From an uncultured Ilumatobacter sp. (GTDB lineage Bacteria > Actinomycetota > Acidimicrobiia > Acidimicrobiales > Ilumatobacteraceae): a stretch of 64,000 nt of DNA. The position numbers and the translations under genes are program-made. The stretch covers positions 1 to 64,000 of the forward strand of contig CAJQPY010000031.1 in the NCBI GenBank assembly GCA_905480335.1, in the 5' to 3' direction. The notes below the pieces were generated by a model. That model had not been told where the DNA came from. It saw only the letters and a program-made list of their open reading frames with translations, and made no database searches. The first letter of the stretch is position 1, and each line of letters opens with the position of its first letter. Shown one piece after another: positions 36,401 to 44,732 of this stretch.

Positions 36401-38323
36401 ATGGTCACGCGTCCGCCAGCCGGCACCATCCCCGACGAACCCGGTTCGTATCAATTTAAGGACAAGCGCGGCCGGGTGATTTACGTCGGTAAGGCGTCGA
36501 GTCTGCGGCAGCGACTCTCCAGCTACTTCCAGAATCCGCGCAACCTTCATCCGCGCACCGCCCAGATGGTGCAGATGGCGGAGTCGGTCGACTGGACGAT
36601 CGTGCGCAACGAGGTTGAAGCCTTGATGCTGGAGTACTCCCTGATCAAGGAGCACGACCCCCGCTTTAACGTTCGGCTGCGCGACGACAAGAGTTACCCG
36701 TTCCTTGCTGTCACCAACGACGATGTCTGGCCGCGCGCGATGGTGATGCGGGGAACGAAGAAGAAGGGCACTCGCTACTTCGGGCCGTATGCACATGCGT
36801 ACGCGATCCGTGACACGCTTGACCTGTTGCTGCGGAGTTTCCCGATTCGGACGTGTAGTCAGAACAAGTTCAACGAGCACGAGCGACTGGGCCGGCCATG
36901 TCTGCTCTTTCATATCGAGAAGTGTTCGGGGCCATGTGTCGGCGAGATTGAGGAGATGGAGTACCGCCAGCTTGTTACCGAACTGTGCCAGTTCCTCGAT
37001 GGTGACACCGACGCGATCGTCACGCGTCTGGAGACCGAGATGCGCACGGCGGCCACGGATCTGGAGTTTGAGCGGGCGGCCCGTCTGCGGGACCGGCTCG
37101 ACGCAGTCCGCAAGGCGGTCGCCAAGCAGCAGATGGTCGCCGACAAGGACGAGGACCTCGACGTGATCGGTATCGCCGAGGACGAACTCGAAGCATCGGT
37201 ACAGGTGTTCTACGTCCGTAAGGGTCGCGTCATGGGGCGGAAGGGCTTCGTGCTCGACAAGGTGGAGGAGCTTACGCCGGGCCTCCTGATCGATCGGGTT
37301 CTCGAATCGATGTACGGCGAAGAGCCGGTTGTCGGCGTGCCCAAGCAGGTGCTGGTCCCGTACGCGGCTGACGACGTGGGGACGTACGAGGAGTGGCTGC
37401 AACTCATCCGTGGTTCGAAGGTCCAGGTCCGGGTGCCCCAGCGCGGGGACAAGAGGGCATTGCTCGAGACGGTTACGCGCAACGCACACGAGGAGTTTAC
37501 GCGCCACCGGATGAAGCGAGCGAGCGACCACAACACGCGAAGCCGGGCGCTCACGGAGTTGCAGGCCCATCTCGGCCTGCCCGAAGCACCATTGCGGATC
37601 GAGTGCTACGACATGGCGCACCTGCAGGGAACCGACTACGTCGGTTCGATGGTCGTCCTCGAAGACGGGCTGCCTGCCAAACGGGAGTATCGACGATTCA
37701 AGGTGAACGGTGTCGGGGGGAACGAGGTCGGCAGCGGCAGCGACGACTATGCGGCGATGGCCGAAGTGGTGCGTCGTCGGCTCACGGCCTACCTCGCCGA
37801 GAAGAACCGGCCAATCGACGAACAAGATGGTGCTGACGGAGGCGAGGGCAAGGAGCGCAAGCCCGGCAAGTTCGCGTACCCACCGCAGCTGTTGCTGGTC
37901 GACGGGGGCAAGGGGCAGGTCAGCGCGACGCAACAGGTCGTCGAGGAGTTGGGTCTCGCCGACGAGATTCCGGTTGCCGGGCTGGCCAAACGCTTCGAGG
38001 AGATCTACGTTCCCGGCCGCTCGCAGGCGGTCGAGATCCCTCGCGGGTCTGAGGCGTTGTTCATGCTGCAGCGGATTCGTGACGAGGCGCACCGCTTCGC
38101 AAACTCCTTCCACCGTGAAAGGCGCAGCAAGCGAATGACTGTCAGTGCGCTTGACGGTATCGTCGGCCTGGGTGAGGTTCGCAAGAAGAAACTCACGCAG
38201 GCGATGGGTGGCGTCAACGCCATCAAGCGGGCAAGTCTCGACGAACTGAAGGCGAACACCTTCCTTCCGGATGCCGTCGCCGAAGCGATCCACGCGAAAT
38301 TCCAGCCACCGACCACTTCGTGA
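36401..38323 (+). CDS. uvrC: excinuclease ABC subunit C
   Basis: Dual-incision nuclease of nucleotide excision repair, 640 residues. An N-terminal GIY-YIG nuclease (GSYQFKDKRGRVIYVGKA, 16-33) makes the 3' cut, a UVR domain (about 205-240) binds UvrB, an RNase H-like domain (about 380-540; LRIECYDMAHLQGTDYVGSM, LLVDGGKGQV) makes the 5' cut, and a helix-hairpin-helix tail binds DNA. No LexA box is visible upstream, unlike uvrA and uvrB. All three Uvr subunits lie within 8.2 kb. Confidence 0.97.
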   Translation: MVTRPPAGTIPDEPGSYQFKDKRGRVIYVGKASSLRQRLSSYFQNPRNLHPRTAQMVQMAESVDWTIVRNEVEALMLEYSLIKEHDPRFNVRLRDDKSYPFLAVTNDDVWPRAMVMRGTKKKGTRYFGPYAHAYAIRDTLDLLLRSFPIRTCSQNKFNEHERLGRPCLLFHIEKCSGPCVGEIEEMEYRQLVTELCQFLDGDTDAIVTRLETEMRTAATDLEFERAARLRDRLDAVRKAVAKQQMVADKDEDLDVIGIAEDELEASVQVFYVRKGRVMGRKGFVLDKVEELTPGLLIDRVLESMYGEEPVVGVPKQVLVPYAADDVGTYEEWLQLIRGSKVQVRVPQRGDKRALLETVTRNAHEEFTRHRMKRASDHNTRSRALTELQAHLGLPEAPLRIECYDMAHLQGTDYVGSMVVLEDGLPAKREYRRFKVNGVGGNEVGSGSDDYAAMAEVVRRRLTAYLAEKNRPIDEQDGADGGEGKERKPGKFAYPPQLLLVDGGKGQVSATQQVVEELGLADEIPVAGLAKRFEEIYVPGRSQAVEIPRGSEALFMLQRIRDEAHRFANSFHRERRSKRMTVSALDGIVGLGEVRKKKLTQAMGGVNAIKRASLDELKANTFLPDAVAEAIHAKFQPPTTS

Positions 38324-38347
38324 CGCGTCGACGATGTCGGGTCGGGT

Positions 38348-39256
38348 TCAGAGCTGGGAGGCGATGTCGTCGTTGAATCGCCGGTACGCGTCGAGTCGCG
38401 CTTCAGCGGTGTCGCCGAGCGCGAAGTCGGGCACGATGGTCTCGTCGAATCCGTCGTCAGCGTACCGCCCCAGCTGCTTGATGAGATGATCGTCGGAGCC
38501 GGCGATCGATCGGTTCCCCATCTCTCCGGCGATTATCCCGTCGATCGCGCGTTGATCATCGACCATGAAGATCAATGCCTGCACGCAGGAGTGCATCGAA
38601 TCGGGGTCGGTGTCGGCGGCGCAACATGACTCGGCGAAAACGCTGCGGCGATCGGCGGCAAGCTCGGGTACACCCCACGTGTTCCAGTCCTGAGCATGCT
38701 GCGCAGTGATGCGGAGCATCCGCGGGCTGCCGGTGCCGACGAGGATCGGGAGCGTTTCCTGGACCGGTTTCGGGTCGGACGGCGCATCGGTGATGTCGTA
38801 GAAGTCGCCGTGGAATGTGGTCCGGTCGCTGTCGAGTAGCGAGCGAACGATCTGAATCGATTCCTCGAACCGGCTGACGCGCATGCCGGGGGTCTTGAGG
38901 GGGATGCCGTAGGCCGCGTGTTCGTTGATCTGCCAGCCGGCACCCAAGCCGAGTATTAAGCGGCCTTTCGAGAGCCGGTCGAGCGTCGCCGCGCGATTGG
39001 CCAGCAGCGCTGGGTGATGGATCGACGTGGGAGCGACGAGCGGGCCGAGTCGCAGGCGGCTCGTGACCGCTGCAACCGCGGGCAGGATCGACCAGCACTC
39101 GTGGACGTCACCGGGCGCAAGCGACTCGTCACCGGTGTTCGGCATGTAGTGGTCGGCGTACCAGAGACAATGCCAACCGGAATCGTCTGCCTAGTGGGCG
39201 AGGTCGAGCACTTCATCGGGAGTACGGGACGGGTTGGGCCAGACGGAGAACCTCAC
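38348..39256 (-). pseudogene. luciferase-like (F420-type) oxidoreductase interrupted by an amber codon
   Basis: The full frame runs from a GTG at 39256 (VRFSVWPNPSRTPDEVLDLAH) to 38348, but codon 22 (39193-39191) is TAG. After it the same frame continues ADDSGWHCLWYADHYMPNTG and a complete luciferase-like domain (LRLGPLVAPTSIHHPALLAN, LGLGAGWQINEH, ILVGTGSPRML). Relatives commonly have an aromatic residue at this spot, so TGG to TAG is the simplest explanation. The remaining 265 residues could be made from an internal ATG at 39145, but would lack the first strand of the barrel. Substrate unknown. Confidence 0.8.
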
Positions 39257-39278
39257 GGTGCGACCATACGCTGCACGC

Positions 39279-40004
39279 ATGACCGAGGAGTTGTGGGAGA
39301 CGCATGCCGACTGGTGGATCGCAGGTTTCACCGACGGTGCCGACGCGGAGTATGTCGAGCAGATCATGCCGCTTGCGGCGGCGGAACTCGACGGGGCCAG
39401 GCGCGTGCTTGACATTGGGTGTGGTGACGGCCAGATCAGCCGCCTCGCTGCGAGTCAGGGAGCCGACGTGGTCGGGATCGACCCGACCTGGAACTGTGTG
39501 CGCGTCGCCGCTGACCGTGGCGGAGGAGCGGGGTATGCTCGTGCCGGAGCTGCTGCGTTGCCCTTTGCCGACGGCTCGTTCGACACCGCGGTTGCGTGTC
39601 TCGTGTTCGAACACATCGACGACGTCGACGAAGCGATCGCCGAGGTGGCCAGGGTGCTCTCACCCGGCGGCACGTTCTGCTTCTTCCTCAATCACCCGAT
39701 CCTCCAGGCGCCCGGCAGTGTGTGGGTCGACGACCACATGGTCGATCCGCCCGAGCAGTACTGGCGTCTCGGGCCCTACCTCGACGAGACCGAGACCATC
39801 GAAGAAGTCGAGCTCGGCGTGTGGATCCGGTTCATCCACCGGCCGATGTCGCGCTACGTGAATGTGCTGGCAGCGAGCCGGCTCACGATCACGAGGATGC
39901 TCGAACCGGCGCCGCCTCCGGGGTTCCTCGGCCAGGGGCCCGGGTACGCGGCCAGTGCGGCGTTCCCTCGGCTGTTGTACGTCCGGCTGACGAAATCCGT
40001 CTGA
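39279..40004 (+). CDS. class I SAM-dependent methyltransferase
   Basis: A 241-residue methyltransferase with VLDIGCGDGQISRLA (SAM motif I), ADVVGIDPT (motif II), and LPFADGSFDTAVACLVFEH (motif III region), of the Methyltransf_11 type. I take the ATG at 39279, which lies only 22 bp from the divergent oxidoreductase start, so both genes must share a compact promoter region. It ends 16 bp before rapZ. Substrate unknown. Confidence 0.86.
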   Translation: MTEELWETHADWWIAGFTDGADAEYVEQIMPLAAAELDGARRVLDIGCGDGQISRLAASQGADVVGIDPTWNCVRVAADRGGGAGYARAGAAALPFADGSFDTAVACLVFEHIDDVDEAIAEVARVLSPGGTFCFFLNHPILQAPGSVWVDDHMVDPPEQYWRLGPYLDETETIEEVELGVWIRFIHRPMSRYVNVLAASRLTITRMLEPAPPPGFLGQGPGYAASAAFPRLLYVRLTKSV

Positions 40005-40020
40005 GCACTACGCTGGCATC

Positions 40021-40866
40021 ATGGCTGAGAGCGTGCTCATCACCGGGTTGTCGGGAGCGGGCCGGTCGGCGGCCGCCGACGTACTCGAGGACCTCGGTTG
40101 GTACGTGGTCGACAATCTCCCGACGACGCTGATCAACACGATCATCGACCTCGCTGCGAAACCGGGAAGTGACATCGGCCGGTTGGCCCTTGTCGCCGGA
40201 CGTCGTCACGACGAACTCCTCCGACATGTCGGTGAAGTGCGCGCCAGCGGGCACCAGGCCACCGTCGTGTTTCTCGATGCGTCGACTGCCGAACTCGTGC
40301 GCCGGTACGACGCCACGCGTCGCCGCCACCCGCTGGCGGATCAGGCCGACGGTTTGGTCGAGTCGATTCAACTCGAGCGTGAACAGCTCGACCCCGCACG
40401 AGCCGCAGCCGACCTGGTGATCGACACCACCGACCTCAATGTGCATCAGCTGAAGGAGCGGCTCGTGTCCGCGTTCGCGGAGTCGTCCGACTCCCGGCTG
40501 CAGGTGTCGGTCGAGAGCTTCGGGTTCAAGCACGGCTTGCCGCTCGATGCCGACCTGGTGATGGACGTGCGATTCCTCCCGAACCCGCACTGGCAACCCG
40601 ACTTGCGGCCGTTGACCGGCCACGACCCGAAAGTTCGCGACTACGTCCTCGAGACAGCGACCGGCTCGGACTTCGTCGATCGCTTCGACGATCTGTTGTC
40701 GTCGCTGCTTCCGCAGTACGAGAACGAAGGACGCGCATACTTGACGGTGGCGATCGGTTGTACCGGCGGGCGCCATCGTTCGGTGGCGATCGCCGAGGAG
40801 CTTGCGGGTCGCATTCGGGACCGCGGCGTGGCCGTGCGGGTGATCCATCGCGACGTCTCGCGTTGA
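40021..40866 (+). CDS. rapZ: RNase adapter / nucleotide-binding protein RapZ (YvcJ)
   Basis: A 281-residue RapZ/YvcJ-family protein. The N-terminal P-loop is GLSGAGRSAA, with Arg where Walker A usually has Lys, as in other actinobacterial members. The C-terminal half has FGFKHGLPLDADLVMDVRFL, NPHW and GCTGGRHRSVAIAEEL, which form the ligand-binding domain. In E. coli it controls glucosamine-6-phosphate synthase mRNA through RNase E; its role in Actinobacteria is less clear. Normally yvcK and whiA follow; here gap follows directly. Confidence 0.94.
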   Translation: MAESVLITGLSGAGRSAAADVLEDLGWYVVDNLPTTLINTIIDLAAKPGSDIGRLALVAGRRHDELLRHVGEVRASGHQATVVFLDASTAELVRRYDATRRRHPLADQADGLVESIQLEREQLDPARAAADLVIDTTDLNVHQLKERLVSAFAESSDSRLQVSVESFGFKHGLPLDADLVMDVRFLPNPHWQPDLRPLTGHDPKVRDYVLETATGSDFVDRFDDLLSSLLPQYENEGRAYLTVAIGCTGGRHRSVAIAEELAGRIRDRGVAVRVIHRDVSR

Positions 40867-40977
40867 TCGACAGCCGCGCCGATTCAGACCGCTACAGTCG
40901 AAGTCGTCAGCGACGTCCCCTCTGTGGGCGGCGCATGTGATCCCCCAGCAAGCACCACACCAAAGGAGCCCCCCACC

Positions 40978-41991
40978 ATGACAGTTAGCGTCGGCATCAA
41001 TGGCTTCGGCCGGATCGGTCGAAACTTCTTCCGTGCAGCAAAGCAGCAGGGCGCCGACATCGATTTCGTCGCTGTGAACGACCTTGGTTCGCTCGACGAG
41101 ATGGCGCACCTGCTCACTTACGACTCCGTGCTTGGGGTCCTGCCCGATGACGTCAAAGTCGTCAAGGGCGGGCTCAAGGTGGGTGACGACACGCTTACGG
41201 TGCTCAGCGAACGCAACCCGGCCGACCTGCCCTGGGGCGAACTCGGCGTCGATGTCGTGATCGAGTCGACCGGCTTCTTTAACTCGCGTGACGCCGCAAG
41301 TGCCCACCTCGATGCCGGCGCGCCGCTCGTGATCGTCTCGGCGCCCTGCTCCGAAGCGGACGCGACCTTCGTTTACGGCGTCAACCACAAGGATTTCCGG
41401 ATCAGCCAGCACAAGGTGATCTCGAACGCCAGTTGCACGACCAACTGCATCGTGCCGCTCGTCAAGGTGCTCGACGACAACTTCGGCGTTGTCGAAGGCC
41501 TGATGACCACGATTCACGCCTACACCGGCGACCAGAACATCGTCGACGGCCCGCACAAGGATCTGCGCCGTGCCCGTGCCGCCGCAGTCAACATCATCCC
41601 GACATCCACCGGAGCAGCCCGGGCGACAGCACTCGTCATGGAGTCGATGAAGGGCAAACTCGACGGCGGCGCACTGCGCGTGCCGGTGCCGACCGGCTCG
41701 CTCACTGACTTCACCGCCAACCTCAAGAAGAAGGCCACCGTCGAGGAAATCAACGCGGCCTTCAAGAAGGCTGCCAAGACTGGTGCCCTGAGGGACGTGC
41801 TCACCTACACCGAGGACCCGATCGTGTCGAGCGACATCGTCACCGACCCTTCGAGCTGCACGTACGACGCCGGGATGACCCAGGCGTTGGGCAAAATGGT
41901 CAAGGTCAACGGCTGGTACGACAACGAATGGGGCTACTCGAACCGTCTCGTCGACATGACGATGTTCGCCGGCTCTAAAGTCAAGCGCTGA
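40978..41991 (+). CDS. gap: glyceraldehyde-3-phosphate dehydrogenase
   Basis: Glycolytic oxidation of glyceraldehyde-3-phosphate to 1,3-bisphosphoglycerate. The 337-residue protein has INGFGRIGRNFFRA, the NAD-type signature VNDLGSLDEMAHLL, catalytic Cys153 in SNASCTTNCIVPL, and WYDNEWGYSNRLVD. The ATG at 40978 has AAGGAG upstream. It heads the gap-pgk-tpi unit; gaps are 12 and 37 bp. A possible -10 (TACAGT) lies about 80 bp upstream. Confidence 0.98.
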   Translation: MTVSVGINGFGRIGRNFFRAAKQQGADIDFVAVNDLGSLDEMAHLLTYDSVLGVLPDDVKVVKGGLKVGDDTLTVLSERNPADLPWGELGVDVVIESTGFFNSRDAASAHLDAGAPLVIVSAPCSEADATFVYGVNHKDFRISQHKVISNASCTTNCIVPLVKVLDDNFGVVEGLMTTIHAYTGDQNIVDGPHKDLRRARAAAVNIIPTSTGAARATALVMESMKGKLDGGALRVPVPTGSLTDFTANLKKKATVEEINAAFKKAAKTGALRDVLTYTEDPIVSSDIVTDPSSCTYDAGMTQALGKMVKVNGWYDNEWGYSNRLVDMTMFAGSKVKR

Positions 41992-42003
41992 CCGGATCTC
42001 ACC

Positions 42004-43143
42004 ATGTCTGTGATCCCCACCCTGGAGGATCTGGAGGCGCGGGTCGGTGACCTGTCGGGCAAGCGTGTCCTGGTACGCACCGACTTCAACGTTCCGCTCG
42101 ACCATCGCGACGACGGATCGGTTGAAATCCTCGACGACTTCCGGATCCGCGCCGCGCTTCCAACCATCGAGTGGCTCACCGGACGCGGCGCGTGGGTCGT
42201 CACAGCGAGTCATCTCGGTCGGCCCGAAGGCGAGCCGACTCCGAAGTATTCGATGGCGCCGGTTCGGACCCGACTCGCCGAGTTGGCCCCGGGCGTCGAG
42301 CTGCTCGAAAACCTCCGGTTCGATCCGGGCGAGACCTCCAACGACGCGGCGTTCGTCGATCAGCTGGTCGAAGGCATCGATGCCTACGTCAACGATGCGT
42401 TCGGCGCATCCCACCGATCGCACGCATCGATCGTCGGGCCACCGCAACGGGTGCCATCGGCGATGGGGCGGCTGTTGCAGAAGGAAGTCGACGTCCTGCT
42501 CGGATTGAGGCAAAAGCCGAAGCACCCGTTCGTTGCGGTGCTCGGCGGCGCGAAGATCTCCGACAAGTTGGGCGTGATCGAAGCGTTGCTGGAGACAGTC
42601 GACGCGATCATCATCGGTGGCGCGATGTGCTTCACGTTCTTCGCGGCCCAGGGCAAGCCGATCGGCAAGTCGCTGTTCGAGCTGGACATGGTCGACACCT
42701 GCCGTGACCTGCTGGCCAAGGCGGACGCCACGGGGAAGACGATCCACCTGCCCGACGACATCACCGGCACCGACGCCGATGGCAACTTCGCGCAGTTCGG
42801 ATCGCGGCTGGGTGACGGCTCGATCGGCTACGACATCGGCCCTGGCTCGGCTGCAGCGTTCACCGACGTGATCATGGACGCCCGGATGGTGTTCTGGAAC
42901 GGCCCGATGGGCATGTTCGAGGATGAACGGTTCGAGTCCGGGACGCGCACCGTTGCTCAGGCAATGGCCGACACCAAGGCGTTCACGGTGGTCGGCGGCG
43001 GCGACTCCGCTGCCGCGCTCGCCCAGTTCCGCCTCGACGACGAAGTCGACCACGTGTCCACCGGTGGTGGCGCAAGCCTCGAACTGCTCGAGAACGGCGA
43101 CATGCCCGGACTCGAAGCCCTCCGCGCATCATCCAGTGCCTGA
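42004..43143 (+). CDS. pgk: phosphoglycerate kinase
   Basis: Transfers phosphate from 1,3-bisphosphoglycerate to ADP. The protein has 379 residues, slightly short for the family. Motifs: RVLVRTDFNVPL, ENLRFDPGE, YVNDAFGASHRSHAS, VLGGAKISDKLGVIEAL, NGPMGMFE and VVGGGDSAAAL. It follows gap by 12 bp. Confidence 0.97.
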   Translation: MSVIPTLEDLEARVGDLSGKRVLVRTDFNVPLDHRDDGSVEILDDFRIRAALPTIEWLTGRGAWVVTASHLGRPEGEPTPKYSMAPVRTRLAELAPGVELLENLRFDPGETSNDAAFVDQLVEGIDAYVNDAFGASHRSHASIVGPPQRVPSAMGRLLQKEVDVLLGLRQKPKHPFVAVLGGAKISDKLGVIEALLETVDAIIIGGAMCFTFFAAQGKPIGKSLFELDMVDTCRDLLAKADATGKTIHLPDDITGTDADGNFAQFGSRLGDGSIGYDIGPGSAAAFTDVIMDARMVFWNGPMGMFEDERFESGTRTVAQAMADTKAFTVVGGGDSAAALAQFRLDDEVDHVSTGGGASLELLENGDMPGLEALRASSSA

Positions 43144-43180
43144 CACCCGATGATGTACGACTGACCACAAGGAAGCTGAC

Positions 43181-43951
43181 ATGACCCGCACTCCACTCAT
43201 CTCCGGCAACTGGAAGATGAACCTCAACCACTTTGAAGCCATCCAGACGGTGCAGAAGCTGCACTATCTGATCCCGAAGGGCGTGCTCGACAACGTCGAG
43301 GTGTCAATCCACCCGCCGTTCACCGACATTCGCTCGGTCCAGACGCTGATCGAGAGCGAGGATCTCGACTTCGCATTGGGAGCGCAGCACTGCCACTTCG
43401 AAGACTCGGGCGCCTTCACCGGCGAGGTGAGCCCGGCGTTCCTGGCCAAGCTCAACACGCAGTATGTGATCTGCGGGCACAGCGAACGCCGCGAGGTGTT
43501 CGGCGAGACCGATGAGATGGTCAACGCCAAGGTGCTGGCCATCATGAAGTACGCGATGACGCCGATCCTGTGCTGCGGCGAGACGCTCACTGAACGCGAA
43601 GCGGGGAAGACCGAGTCGAAAGTGCTCGGCCAGATCGATGCCGGTCTCGCCGGTGTGACCAACGAGCAGATCGCAGCGCTCGTGATCGCGTACGAACCGA
43701 TCTGGGCGATCGGCACCGGCAAGACGGCAACCGCCGATGATGCCCAGACGGTGTGCGCCGCCATCCGGATGCAGGTGCGTAAGCTGACCGACGACGCCAC
43801 TGCCGATGCGGTCCGGATCCAGTACGGGGGCTCCGTCAAGGGCGGGAATGCTCCCGAGTTGATGAGCCAGCCCGACATCGACGGCGCACTCGTCGGCGGT
43901 GCAAGCCTCGACCCTGACGAATTCTCGCGCATCATCCAGTTCAACGGCTGA
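43181..43951 (+). CDS. tpiA: triose-phosphate isomerase
   Basis: Interconverts dihydroxyacetone phosphate and glyceraldehyde-3-phosphate. The 256-residue protein has Lys12 (GNWKMN), His100 (CGHSERR), the catalytic Glu172 in AYEPIWAIGTGKTA with loop 6 following, and the phosphate-binding YGGSVKGGNAPEL. It is the last of the gap-pgk-tpi unit; a short hairpin CGGTCC/GGACCG lies just after the stop at 43956-43969. Confidence 0.97.
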   Translation: MTRTPLISGNWKMNLNHFEAIQTVQKLHYLIPKGVLDNVEVSIHPPFTDIRSVQTLIESEDLDFALGAQHCHFEDSGAFTGEVSPAFLAKLNTQYVICGHSERREVFGETDEMVNAKVLAIMKYAMTPILCCGETLTEREAGKTESKVLGQIDAGLAGVTNEQIAALVIAYEPIWAIGTGKTATADDAQTVCAAIRMQVRKLTDDATADAVRIQYGGSVKGGNAPELMSQPDIDGALVGGASLDPDEFSRIIQFNG

Positions 43952-44052
43952 ATTTCGGTCCTCGGACCGTCCGGAACGAATTGGGAACGTGCCAAGTCGG
44001 GCTTGACAGTTCGAACGCTATTGGCGGTATCACTACCGACCGGCAACAACCG

Positions 44053-44074
44053 CTGCTGTCCTCAGCAGTTTTCT
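44053..44074 (+). terminator. intrinsic terminator in the tpi-secG spacer
   Basis: CTGCTG (44053-44058) pairs with CAGCAG (44063-44068), loop TCCT, followed by TTTTCT. It probably ends the glycolytic transcript. A TTGACA at 44003-44008 lies upstream, so it could alternatively terminate a very short transcript. Confidence 0.55.
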
Positions 44075-44229
44075 ATAGGGGGCGGTCCAGGTCTTTCGTG
44101 CAGTCCGGCACCGCACTGTCGATGCAGCCTCGAATGTTAATCTTTGCCGCAGCGTCGGTCATCGTAGACAAGGTTTGCGGATGACCGATGTGGCCCTTCA
44201 ATGGTCCGAGCGCGATAAGGTTGAGGGCT

Positions 44230-44466
44230 GTGCGTGACGTTTTGACCTATGTGAGCCTTGTGATCAACGTCGTCTCGTTGTTCGGGCTGGTCGCTGGCAT
44301 CCTGCTTCACAGTGGGCGTGGCGGTGGCCTCTCAGATATGTTCGGTGGCGGCGGTGGCGCAGCTTTGGGGTCGACGGCTGCCGAGCGGAACTTGAACCGA
44401 ATCACGTTCGTCCTTTCGCTGATCTGGATCTACTCACTGCTCGCCGTTTCGTTCTTTCTCGTCTGA
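44230..44466 (+). CDS. secG: preprotein translocase subunit SecG
   Basis: Small membrane subunit of the SecYEG channel, 78 residues from the GTG at 44230 (VRDVLTYVSLVINVVSLFGL). Two membrane helices flank a Gly-rich loop (HSGRGGGLSDMFGGGGG). GAGGG lies just upstream; a longer frame from 44188 is less likely. Its position after tpi is conserved in Actinobacteria. Confidence 0.9.
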   Translation: MRDVLTYVSLVINVVSLFGLVAGILLHSGRGGGLSDMFGGGGGAALGSTAAERNLNRITFVLSLIWIYSLLAVSFFLV

Positions 44467-44534
44467 GGCTGGCACTTGTCGGGTCCGCGTGCGAGCGCCG
44501 GGCCGGGCGGCTATCATCTGCCGCCCAACACCAC

Positions 44535-44621
44535 GTCGAAGTGGCGGAATTGGCAGACGCGCTAGCTTGAGGTGCTAGTGCCCTATTAATGGGCGTGTGG
44601 GTTCAAGTCCCATCTTCGACA
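44535..44621 (+). tRNA. tRNA-Leu(GAG)
   Basis: An 87-nt class II tRNA. Acceptor GTCGAAG/CTTCGAC, discriminator A, D loop AATTGGCAGA, anticodon stem CTAGC/GCTAG with loop TTGAGGT (anticodon GAG, reads CUC/CUU), a long variable arm (TGCCC/GGGCG) and T arm GTGGG-TTCAAGT-CCCAT. CCA is not encoded. A strong terminator follows. Confidence 0.97.
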
Positions 44622-44627
44622 CAGCGA

Positions 44628-44661
44628 CAACCAGGGCGAGAGCCCTGGTTGTTTGCTTTTT
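44628..44661 (+). terminator. intrinsic terminator after tRNA-Leu
   Basis: A perfect 10-bp stem CAACCAGGGC / GCCCTGGTTG (44628-44637, 44642-44651), loop GAGA, then TTTGCTTTTT. It is a textbook rho-independent terminator. Confidence 0.95.
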
Positions 44662-44732
44662 CATGTCATGCGGAATCGCCGAAATCACCCGCTGGGGGTG
44701 GGACTGAACGCCGCCCATGGAGACGAGTGGGC

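Noticed and set aside
35411-38293. Minus-strand open frame of 960 codons
   Set aside because: Only the part from 36358 down codes (rhomboid-like protein). The rest is antisense to uvrC, whose domains are fully conserved.
39889-43053. Minus-strand open frame of 1054 codons
   Set aside because: It lies opposite rapZ, gap and pgk, all unambiguous; the translation has no domain character and is a high-GC shadow.
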